64,000 nt of DNA from Deltaproteobacteria bacterium (GTDB taxonomy: Bacteria > Desulfobacterota > Binatia > UBA9968 > JAJDTQ01): the NCBI GenBank assembly GCA_028818755.1, contig JAPPNF010000169.1:1-64000 (forward strand). Direction: 5' to 3'. This document shows, piece by piece, positions 20,073-28,116 of the stretch. Numbering within the stretch: the stretch's first letter is position 1; each line of letters begins with the position of its first letter. The position numbers were made by a program, and so were the translations under genes. Below the pieces are notes generated by a model. It saw only the letters and a program-made list of their open reading frames with translations. It was not told the DNA's origin and did not search any database.

Positions 20073-20364
20073 GCACCGAGTTCACCTCCAATGCGATGCT
20101 CGGATGGCAACAGGACCACGGGATCGGCTGGCACTACATCGCTCCGGGCAAGCCTATGCAGAGCGGCTTGGTGGAGAGCTTCATCGGCCGGCTGCGCGAT
20201 GAGTGCCTGAACGGCACGTGTTCACCAGCTACCGCCATGCCCGGGAACTCATCGAAGAGTGGTGAGTTGACTACAACGCCAGAAGGCTGCACACGAGCCT
20301 CGAAGGACTCACTCCCATGGAGTTCGCAGCCCGGTCCCGAGCGGACCACAACCAAAAACCACTA
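20073..20364 (+). pseudogene. 3' part of the IS3-family orfB (frameshift plus TGA at 20273)
   Basis: [47 protein letters not shown] continues from SDN at 17146. Confidence 0.88.
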
Positions 20365-20721
20365 ACTTATAGGTGAGGACAAAAAGGGGAGCAGGTCATC
20401 TGATACTTCTCGAATCCCGCCTGTGAAAACGTCCCTTGCCGCATCTAGAAACCTCCCTCGCTTGTGCTTTTTTTCCTATCCTAACACCTTTTCTCGAAAG
20501 ACGAACTATGGCAATTGATCAGAGGTTCCTAACTCCGCCGCCTGCCTGTCCTACAAAGTAGGACCACCTCACCTACAAACCGTACGAAATTGTTTGACAA
20601 CGCGACTCCCCTATGTAAATGTGGTATTCATGTACGACTTCTACCGAAAACCCCCGGATGCTAGCCGGCCTCACCGCACCAGCTTCTCCAACAACGCTGG
20701 ACACTGCCGACGAATAATCAC

Positions 20722-21768
20722 ATGGGTTTGAAAGAATTCATCGATAACCACCCCGCAGTCTACACTGTATCATTCATCGTTGCGGCCATCGGCGCTACAA
20801 CGGCTGTCGTCGGCAATCTGAACGACCGCCATACGAAAGCACTCCAGCACCAACACGCCGCACAGTTGACGGACCTCCGCTCGTCGCTCAACACGCAGAT
20901 TAACGATCTCGCAACACGGCTCAACTCGATCGAGCGCCGTTTCGGTGACGAGGCCGCCTTCTTCGACGTTACGAAACTTTCCATTGCGCCGGGACAGTTT
21001 AAAACGCTCTCAACTGACTATCGTCCTTACCAAAATGGTAAGTTCTTTGTTCACGTACCACCTAGCGACAAGTGGAGTCATCAACAAACGACTGAAGGAG
21101 CGTACTATCGAGAAGTCTTGAAGGAACATCTTCCCGTAGCAGGGCCGATGCAGTCACTGATGTCACAATTGGATAAGGCGCCTGTCGATATATGGCGTCA
21201 TTCTGAAACCCTGGCACTTTCGATATCGCTTGGCGATGACACACAGGAAGTTCGTCTCTTTCCGCATATTCTCATTCAGACTATGTCACGAAAGCAGCTT
21301 GAGGGCCTCCTGCAACCCATTCTTCGGGACGACGTCCTGACAAAGATTTTTGACGATTTGTCGGAGAAAGTGAGAGGCTATGCGGAGGATAGAACCCGCG
21401 ACCCTACGAGCTCCAAATGGGTGGAAGAGCTGGCCGGGATAATGTTTGATGATGTGACAGGCTTTATTTTGATGTCGCGCCTGCAACAGCATTATATGAT
21501 GGCCACCCTACTGAAGAAAGTCCGGTTCAGGGTATTGTCAATACAAAAAAAGGGCAACGTCGTCTATTGGAGAAGTCAACGTATATTTTACGACGACACC
21601 GATCAAACTTTGGAAAAGCTTCTTGTGGACGAAGAAGTATTCTTGGTTGGCACGGGAAGCGAACTTGTGCTCGTAAGCGTACAAGTGCCATCGAAACATG
21701 GGCAACATGACGCGTTCAATTGGGCAGCCGCGTGGCTAGCCGGTCTTCGAATCGCTATTGGAACGTGA
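20722..21768 (+). CDS. Hypothetical protein with N-terminal TM segment and short coiled coil; family not recognised
   Basis: 348-aa ORF; HPAVYTVSFIVAAIGATTAVVGNL hydrophobic segment, QLTDLRSSLNTQINDLATRLNSIERRF; lower GC than surroundings. Confidence 0.6.
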   Translation: MGLKEFIDNHPAVYTVSFIVAAIGATTAVVGNLNDRHTKALQHQHAAQLTDLRSSLNTQINDLATRLNSIERRFGDEAAFFDVTKLSIAPGQFKTLSTDYRPYQNGKFFVHVPPSDKWSHQQTTEGAYYREVLKEHLPVAGPMQSLMSQLDKAPVDIWRHSETLALSISLGDDTQEVRLFPHILIQTMSRKQLEGLLQPILRDDVLTKIFDDLSEKVRGYAEDRTRDPTSSKWVEELAGIMFDDVTGFILMSRLQQHYMMATLLKKVRFRVLSIQKKGNVVYWRSQRIFYDDTDQTLEKLLVDEEVFLVGTGSELVLVSVQVPSKHGQHDAFNWAAAWLAGLRIAIGT

Positions 21769-21935
21769 CGTCGCGCAGCGCTTTTCCTGCCCAACCCGGC
21801 AAATCAGCCCATCCGGCACAACGTGGTTCTACCGTTTGCGCTCCGTCGGGCCACCACTTCGCTCCCCTCCGGACTGCGCCACCATCACTTCAATCAAGAT
21901 GAACCGCCCCGGGTATACCGGAGACGGATTAGATA

Positions 21936-22784
21936 TCACCAGCCGGCGCCGCCCCCGCCTCCGCCAAAACCTCCTCCACCACCGAAGGAACCTCCGAAGC
22001 CGCCTCCGAACCCGCCGCCCAAGCCTCCGCCCACCGGCCCTCCCCAGGAGCGCCCGCCACCCCCGAGAAGGCTGCCGAGGAGGGCTCCCATCAGAAGGCC
22101 CGAGGCCGCGCCCCGGCCGCCCCAGGCCGTGCGGTGGCGCCGCCGCCGCAGGGAGCTCAGGACGAACAGCAGCACCAGGATCGGCATGAACGAGGCGCCG
22201 ATGCCGGTGTTGCGGGCCATGCGCCGGCGCCCGTCGCGGATGCGGTAGTCGGGAGCGCCGGTGAGCTTCACCCGCGACGCGTCCGCCACCCGGTTGGCGG
22301 TGGCGACGGTGAGAGCCATCAACCCTTCGGCGTACTTGCCCGCCCTGAAGAAGTCCGCCGCCACCCGGCGCGAGGCCGTGCCCGCCCACGAGTCGGGCAG
22401 CACCCCCTCGAGGCCGTAGCCGGTGTGAATCCGCACCCGCCGCTCCTTGACCGTCAGGGCGATAAGCGCGCCGTTGTCCTTGCCCTTGCGGCCGAGCTTC
22501 CAGGCTTCCGCGTGGCGCTGGACGAAGCCGAAGAAGTCCTCTCCGCCGGTGGTGGGCACGGTCAGGACCTTGACCTGGGCCGTGGTCTTCTGTTCCAGTT
22601 CGCGTAGCCAGCCTTCCATCCGGCGTTCGGTGGCGGCGTCGATGAGGCCGGCGGTGTCCACCACATACGTCCCCGGATCCCTGACCGTCACGGCCGCGCC
22701 GGCCTTTGGCGCCAAGGAAGCCGGCCCCAGGAGGCACGCCAGCAGCAACAGGCCCGGCAGGAGACGGGTTCCCCTACCATTCAT
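21936..22784 (-). CDS. TPM-domain (YgcG/DUF477) protein with Gly-rich C-terminus
   Basis: Signal peptide; YVVDTAGLIDAATERRMEGWLRELEQKTTAQVKVLTV; C-terminal GGGFGGGGGGAGW. Confidence 0.9.
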   Translation of the reverse strand: MNGRGTRLLPGLLLLACLLGPASLAPKAGAAVTVRDPGTYVVDTAGLIDAATERRMEGWLRELEQKTTAQVKVLTVPTTGGEDFFGFVQRHAEAWKLGRKGKDNGALIALTVKERRVRIHTGYGLEGVLPDSWAGTASRRVAADFFRAGKYAEGLMALTVATANRVADASRVKLTGAPDYRIRDGRRRMARNTGIGASFMPILVLLFVLSSLRRRRHRTAWGGRGAASGLLMGALLGSLLGGGGRSWGGPVGGGLGGGFGGGFGGSFGGGGGFGGGGGGAGW

Positions 22785-23496
22785 CGATGAGGGTCCTCAG
22801 GGCGTCCACGTCCGTGTAAAGGGTCTTGAACTCCTCCCAGCCGTGATTGCTTCGTTCGTCGACGGCACTGCGTACCCCGGGCAGCGCGCGGTGGATGCCC
22901 TCCTCGACGGCCGTCACCGCGTCCATCGCCGCCCTGGGTCCGGTGTCGCCGTGAAGCCAGAGCAGCCCGCGCAGCGATCGCAGCAGGCGCTCTCCCACGT
23001 CCACTTCCACGGTGGTCAGGGCCTTGTCCCGGCCCGCCGCGGCCAGCAGCGCCTGCCTCATGCCGAGCTGGATGGTCTTGAGCTCGCGCTCGCACTGGTG
23101 TCTCACATCCGCGGCCTGCAGGGACAATTCCTGGAAGTAGTCCTCGCCGAACACGCAGACATGGCGCTGGGCGATCTCCAGCAGTTCCAGTGGAAAGGTG
23201 TCCAGGGAGGCCTCGATGTACTCCGGCGTCATGATCAGGGGCGCGGCGATTCGCGCCTTCCCGAGGCGCGGCCCCTGGCGCGCCAACCGCCGCAGCATGT
23301 CGAGGTCCACCGCTCCCACCACGAAGACGCTGCGCGCGGTGTGGAATCGGGGATTGAAGGCGCCGGCGGCGATGGCGCCGAACAGCGTCAGGGACCGGGC
23401 GTTGTCGCCGGCAAGTTCCCCGAGGGTATCGGCGTAGCGCCCGATGGGCGCTCGCATGGCTTCCGGTACGCCTTCCAGGTTGTGTTCCTCCGCCAT
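22774..23496 (-). CDS. Hypothetical protein (possible nucleotidyltransferase-like fold) cotranscribed with the TPM gene
   Basis: Overlaps the TPM gene start; TLFGAIAAGAFNPRFHTARSVFVVGAVDLDMLRRLA resembles nucleotidyltransferase-like proteins. Confidence 0.5.
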   Translation of the reverse strand: MAEEHNLEGVPEAMRAPIGRYADTLGELAGDNARSLTLFGAIAAGAFNPRFHTARSVFVVGAVDLDMLRRLARQGPRLGKARIAAPLIMTPEYIEASLDTFPLELLEIAQRHVCVFGEDYFQELSLQAADVRHQCERELKTIQLGMRQALLAAAGRDKALTTVEVDVGERLLRSLRGLLWLHGDTGPRAAMDAVTAVEEGIHRALPGVRSAVDERSNHGWEEFKTLYTDVDALRTLIDEW

Positions 23497-23514
23497 AAAC
23501 TCTCGCCTCCATTG

Positions 23515-23562
23515 ACCAACGTTCACTTTAGATGCACGTTGGTTCACTTTACCGAATATAAT
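23515..23562. promoter_or_regulatory. Divergent promoter region with inverted repeat ACCAACGT-N13-ACGTTGGT, 21-bp-spaced GTTCACTTTA direct repeats and a TATAAT
   Basis: ACCAACGT 23515-23522 / ACGTTGGT 23536-23543; GTTCACTTTA at 23521 and 23542; TATAAT 23557-23562. Confidence 0.5.
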
Positions 23563-23578
23563 CCCGTCGTGACAGACG

Positions 23579-25372
23579 GTGTCGACATTGAAACGGTTAG
23601 CTCGCTGGAATATCCTGTACCTACAAGCGAGGACGCACTTGGCCACTACCGGTATCCGCTACCAGCCCGACGAACATCCCCCGACGGCGGTCTCCCTGGG
23701 ACTCGGCCTCCAGCTCGCGGTCATCAGCGTGACCGTCACGGTGCTGATCCCCACGGTGGTGATGCGCGCGGGCGGTGCCACCGAGATTCACCTGGGATGG
23801 GCGGTGTTCGGCGCCACCGTCATCAGCGGGGCCGCCACGGTGCTGCAAACGGTTCGCTTCGGACGCATCGGCATGGGTCACGTGCTCATGATGGGCACCT
23901 CAGGGGCGTTCATCGCGGTCTGCATCACGGTGTTGGCCCAGGGCGGTCCGGCGCTTCTCGCCACCCTGGTGGTCGCGGCGGCGCTCTTTCAGCTCCTGCT
24001 GTCCGCCCGGCTCGCGATGTTCCGGCGGGTCCTGACGCCCACCGTCTCCGGTACGGTGCTCCTGCTGATAGCGGTGACGGTGATGCCGGTAGTCTTCGAC
24101 ATGCTGAGCGAGGTGCCGGACGGGAGTCCGTCGGCCGCGGCCCCGCTGACCGCCCTCGCAACGGTCCTGGTGGTCGTCGGCTTCGCGCTGAAGTCGACCG
24201 GCGCGCTGCGCCTGTGGGCGCCGGTCCTGGGCGTGGTGGCGGGATCGGTAGTGGCCGCGCTCTTCGGCATCTACGACCTGGAGCGCGTCGCCGGGGCGTC
24301 GTGGGTAGGATTGCCCGCGGGCCCGTGGCCCGGCTTCGCCCTCGACTTCGGGCCGGCGTTCTGGGCGCTTCTCCCGGCCTTCCTGCTGGTGGCGCTGATC
24401 GGCTCCATCCGCACCATCAGCAGCTCCATCGCGGCCCAGCGCACGTCCTGGCGCCGCCCCCGGGCGGTGGACTACCGCGCGGTGCAGGGCGCCGCTGCGG
24501 TGGACGGCCTCGGCAACCTGATATCGGGTTTCGCCGGCACGGTGCCGAACACGGCCTACACCACGGGCGTATCGTTGGCGGAGCTGACCGGGGTCGCCGC
24601 GCGTTCTCTCGGCATCGCCGCCGGAGTCATCCTGACGTCCCTGGCTTTCCTTCCCAAGGCCCTCGCCCTGCTCCTGGCGATCCCGAACCCGGTGGTCGCG
24701 GCCTACTTGACGGTCATCATCGCCATGCTCTTCATCATCGGCATGAAGATGGTCCTCCAGGACGGCATGGACTACCGCAAGGGATTGGTGGTGGGCGTCG
24801 CCTTCTGGCTTGGGGTCGGGTTCCAGAGCGATGCGGTGTTTCCCGAGCATGTCGCCGGGTTCGCGGGCGGCCTTCTCGGCAACGGCATGACCGCCGGCGG
24901 TCTGGCGGCCATACTGATGACCGCGTTCGTGGAGTTGACGAAACCTCGGGGCAGCCGCTTCGAGGGTGAGATCGGGGTCGCGGCGCTGCCGGGGATCAGG
25001 AAGTTCGTCGGCGATTTCGCCTCCCGGAGCGGCTGGGACAAGGCCATGGCGGACCGGCTCGACGCCGTCGCCGAGGAGGCGATGTCGACGCTCCTCCGCG
25101 AGCATGACGCGGGCGCGGAAAGCCGCCGGCAGCGCATGCGCCTGATGGCCTACAAGCAGGACGGCGGGGCGGTTCTGGAGTTCGTCGCCGCGCCCGACGA
25201 GGAGAACCTTCAGGACAGGATGGCGCTGCTGGCCGAACAGGCGGGCGAGGCGCCGAGTGAATCGGAAATCTCATTACGGCTGTTGCGGCACCTGGCGGCC
25301 CAGGTCCGGCATCAGCAATACCATGACACGGACATCCTGACGGTGCGGGTGGATGCGCCGGCGCACCGCTAG
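23579..25372 (+). CDS. NCS2 (xanthine/uracil) permease with C-terminal cytosolic extension
   Basis: NCS2 membrane domain (FGRIGMGHVLMMGTSGAFI..., GTVPNTAYTTGVSLAELTGVAARSLG); about 130-aa soluble tail. GTG start uncertain. Confidence 0.8.
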   Translation: MSTLKRLARWNILYLQARTHLATTGIRYQPDEHPPTAVSLGLGLQLAVISVTVTVLIPTVVMRAGGATEIHLGWAVFGATVISGAATVLQTVRFGRIGMGHVLMMGTSGAFIAVCITVLAQGGPALLATLVVAAALFQLLLSARLAMFRRVLTPTVSGTVLLLIAVTVMPVVFDMLSEVPDGSPSAAAPLTALATVLVVVGFALKSTGALRLWAPVLGVVAGSVVAALFGIYDLERVAGASWVGLPAGPWPGFALDFGPAFWALLPAFLLVALIGSIRTISSSIAAQRTSWRRPRAVDYRAVQGAAAVDGLGNLISGFAGTVPNTAYTTGVSLAELTGVAARSLGIAAGVILTSLAFLPKALALLLAIPNPVVAAYLTVIIAMLFIIGMKMVLQDGMDYRKGLVVGVAFWLGVGFQSDAVFPEHVAGFAGGLLGNGMTAGGLAAILMTAFVELTKPRGSRFEGEIGVAALPGIRKFVGDFASRSGWDKAMADRLDAVAEEAMSTLLREHDAGAESRRQRMRLMAYKQDGGAVLEFVAAPDEENLQDRMALLAEQAGEAPSESEISLRLLRHLAAQVRHQQYHDTDILTVRVDAPAHR

Positions 25373-25458
25373 CGCGCAGCGGGCGGATTTCCCGGGAAGC
25401 CCGACGTGATACGGTACTTTCGAATCAATAGCGTGGTAGGCCACGCCTGGAGAGCAAG

Positions 25459-28086
25459 ATGAGCAATGAGTCCTTCGTACCTCCCCGCGGGGGAGGCGCC
25501 CGCACACGGGAACTGGTCGGGACAGCGGAGCCCGTCGCCATCGTGGGAATGGCGTGTCGGTTCCCCGGCGCGCCGGACCTTTCCTCCTTCTGGCGCCTGC
25601 TCGAGGCCGGCGGGAACTCCATCACCGAGAAAACTCCGGGTTCCGGCGTCGGGCGGGTGGGCGAGATCTTCGCCGACGGCACGGTCCCCAGCGAAGCGTG
25701 CCGTTTCGGCGCCTTCGTCGATGACATCGAGCTGTTCGACGCGGGTTTCTTCCGGATCTCCCCGGTGGAGGCGCAACTGCTGGACCCGCAACAGCGCATG
25801 ATGCTCGAGACGAGCTGGCAGGCGCTGGAGGACGCGGGGATCGATCCAGACCGGCTCAAGGAGAGCCTCACCGGCGTGTACACCGGCATCAGCAACGACG
25901 AGTACCGGATGCTGGTGGTGGATTCGACCAAGCCTTCCGGAGCCGCCGAATGCCTCTACGCCCTGAGCGGCACGAACCTGAACGGCACCAGCGGGCGGGT
26001 CTCTTTCGTCCTGGGTCTCATGGGACCGGCCAAGGCGGTGGACGCCGCCTGCGCGTCATCCCTGGTATCGGTGCACGACGCGGTGGCGGACCTCCAGCAG
26101 GGGAAGGCGGATCTGGCCATTGCCGGCGGGGTTCAGGCCATTCTGAATCCCCGCATCTACGAGCTGCGGGCGGACGCGATGATGTTGTCCCCCGATGGGC
26201 AGAGCAAGGCGTTCGATGCCTCCGCCAACGGTTACGTGCGGGGCGAGGGTTGCGGGGTGGTGGTGCTGAAGCGGCTGAGCGAGGCCGAGGCGGACGGCGA
26301 CCGGATCTGGGCGGTGATCCGGGGCGCCGCGGTGAACCACGGCGGCGCCAGCTCCGGGCTGACCGTGCCGCACACGCCCGCGTTGGTGCAGGTCATCGAA
26401 ACGGCGCTGTCGCAAGCGGGAATACCACCGTCGGAGGTGGACTACCTGGAGGCGCACGGGACCGGGACCGCGGTGGGCGACCCCATCGAGATCGACGCCG
26501 TGGCCGACGTCTACGGCAGGGGCCGCGACCCCGACCGGCCGCTCCTGGTGGCTTCGGTGAAGACCAACATCGGCCACCTGGAGTCGGCGGCCGGGATCGC
26601 CGGCCTGATCAAGGCGGCGCTTGTCGTAAACAGGGGCGTCCTTCCCAAGCACCTGCATTTCCAGGACCCCAACCCCCGTCTCGACTGGGACCGTCTGCCC
26701 TTGCGCATTACTACGACCATGATGGACTGGCCGAGCCGTCCCGACCGGCCGCGGCTCGCGGGCGTGAACTCCTTCGGGATATCCGGGACCAACGCCCATG
26801 TCGTGGTGGGGGAGCACAGCGCCCCGGAGGCGACTTCCGGGGAGGAACATCGGGCCGCCGGCCCTGTCCGGGTGGTGCCGGTTTCTCTGCCCGAGGGCGC
26901 CGCGGACCTGCGGTGGCCGGAGCAGGGGCTCGGTCCCCGGCCGACCCGTTTCCTGCCGCTCTCGGGCAAGTCGCCGGACGCGCTCCGGGAGCTTGCGGGC
27001 CGGTATCTGTCGTGGCTCGATGAGCCGCCGGAGACGCTGTTCGCCGAAGGTCCTGCCTCGGAGCCGGCGCTGTCGGACATGGCCTGGACCGCGGGCGTGG
27101 GGCGCAGCCACTTCGATCACCGCGCCGGCGTCGTCTTCCACGATGCCGGCTCGTTGCGCGAGGGCCTGAATGCGCTGGCCGAATCGGGCGAGGACGCCGG
27201 GCCGGCCGCGGCGGGCAAAGTGGCCTTCGTCTATACCGGACAGGGGAGCCAGTGGATCGGCATGGGCCGGACGCTCTACGACACCGAGCCGGTTGCGCGG
27301 GCGGTGCTCGACCGTTGCGAATCCGTGTTCCGGGAGGAGCGGGGGACCTCCCTGCTGGACGTGATGTTCGGCCGGCCGGGCGGGGAGGGGGACCTGGGCG
27401 ATACGGCTTGGGAGCAGCCGGCGCTCTATGCCCTGGAGTGTGCGCTGACCGCCCTCTGGGCGAGCGTGGGCATCCGGCCCGCGGCGGTCCTGGGGCACAG
27501 CGTGGGCGAGCTGGCGGCGGCCCAGGCGGCGGATGTGTTCAGCCTGGACGACGGGATGAGGCTCGCCGCGACGCGGGGCACCCTGCTGTCGGGCATCGAG
27601 CCGGGCGCCATGGCCGCGGTCTTCGCCCCGCCGGCGCGCGTGGCGGCGGTGGTGGAGGCGTCGAACGAGGCATCGGCCGGCGTCGGCGTCAACATCTCCG
27701 CGGACAACGGGACCCACCAGGTGGTCAGCGGACCGGTGGCCGGCATCGAAGCCGTCTCGCAGCGTTTCGAATCGGAGGGCCTCCGGGTCAGGCGGCTCAA
27801 CACGACCAAGGCGTTTCACAGCGCCCTGGTGGAACCGGCGCTGGATGCGCTGGAAGCGTTTCTGGGCAGCATCACCGTCGAGGCCCCCTCGCTGGCGGTG
27901 GTCAGCAACCTGACCGGCCGGGTGGTGGAGCCCGGCGAGAGGCTGGACGGCGTCTACTGGAGGCGTCATGCCCGGGAGCCCGTGGCGTTCGCGGCCGGTG
28001 TCGGGACGTTGGCGGAACTCGGCGTGGACCTGGTGGTGGAGATCGGTCCGCATTCGGTGCTGGCGCCGATGGCGGTGTCGGCCTAG
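25459..28086 (+). CDS. Type I PKS, module 1 N-terminal part: KS-AT (ends at an in-frame amber)
   Basis: KS: VDAACASSLVS, EAHGTGT, KTNIGHLESAAG; AT: GHSVGELAAA, TKAFHS (malonyl-type). Confidence 0.93.
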   Translation: MSNESFVPPRGGGARTRELVGTAEPVAIVGMACRFPGAPDLSSFWRLLEAGGNSITEKTPGSGVGRVGEIFADGTVPSEACRFGAFVDDIELFDAGFFRISPVEAQLLDPQQRMMLETSWQALEDAGIDPDRLKESLTGVYTGISNDEYRMLVVDSTKPSGAAECLYALSGTNLNGTSGRVSFVLGLMGPAKAVDAACASSLVSVHDAVADLQQGKADLAIAGGVQAILNPRIYELRADAMMLSPDGQSKAFDASANGYVRGEGCGVVVLKRLSEAEADGDRIWAVIRGAAVNHGGASSGLTVPHTPALVQVIETALSQAGIPPSEVDYLEAHGTGTAVGDPIEIDAVADVYGRGRDPDRPLLVASVKTNIGHLESAAGIAGLIKAALVVNRGVLPKHLHFQDPNPRLDWDRLPLRITTTMMDWPSRPDRPRLAGVNSFGISGTNAHVVVGEHSAPEATSGEEHRAAGPVRVVPVSLPEGAADLRWPEQGLGPRPTRFLPLSGKSPDALRELAGRYLSWLDEPPETLFAEGPASEPALSDMAWTAGVGRSHFDHRAGVVFHDAGSLREGLNALAESGEDAGPAAAGKVAFVYTGQGSQWIGMGRTLYDTEPVARAVLDRCESVFREERGTSLLDVMFGRPGGEGDLGDTAWEQPALYALECALTALWASVGIRPAAVLGHSVGELAAAQAADVFSLDDGMRLAATRGTLLSGIEPGAMAAVFAPPARVAAVVEASNEASAGVGVNISADNGTHQVVSGPVAGIEAVSQRFESEGLRVRRLNTTKAFHSALVEPALDALEAFLGSITVEAPSLAVVSNLTGRVVEPGERLDGVYWRRHAREPVAFAAGVGTLAELGVDLVVEIGPHSVLAPMAVSA

Positions 28087-28116
28087 CCCGAGTCGTCGCG
28101 GACACCGGCGCCGAGG

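Larger units (their letters stand above)
16276..20398 (+). mobile_element. IS3-family element (about 1.2 kb of its own sequence) split by a nested insertion
   Basis: Terminal inverted repeats TGACCTGCTCCCCTT...TGTCCTCACCTAAAGGTTAGTG (left) and CACTAACTTATAGGTGAGGAC...AAGGGGAGCAGGTCA (right); IS3 orfA/orfB remnants on both sides. Confidence 0.9.

Noticed and set aside
20273-20275. In-frame TGA in the IS3 orfB 3' fragment as another selenocysteine codon
   Set aside because: It replaces an expected Arg, the gene also has a frameshift and an insertion, and no hairpin at SECIS distance was seen.
20548-20564. GTCCTAC-AAA-GTAGGAC perfect dyad
   Set aside because: Real but short (7-bp arms) and without further context; could be chance or an IS remnant, so not promoted to a finding.
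20594-20622. Sigma70 promoter for the orphan gene at 20722 (TTGACA at 20594)
   Set aside because: Good -35 but no convincing -10 at 16-18 bp spacing; not enough support to list as a feature.
16338-28086. Reassigned amber codon, because TAG interrupts IS3 orfA (16392), the IS256 transposase (17568) and the PKS (28084)
   Set aside because: The replaced residues differ (expected Glu, Gln, Trp) and TAG is a normal terminator in intact genes here, e.g. clpP (37770-37772) and FDH alpha (15434-15436). Independent nonsense mutations fit better.
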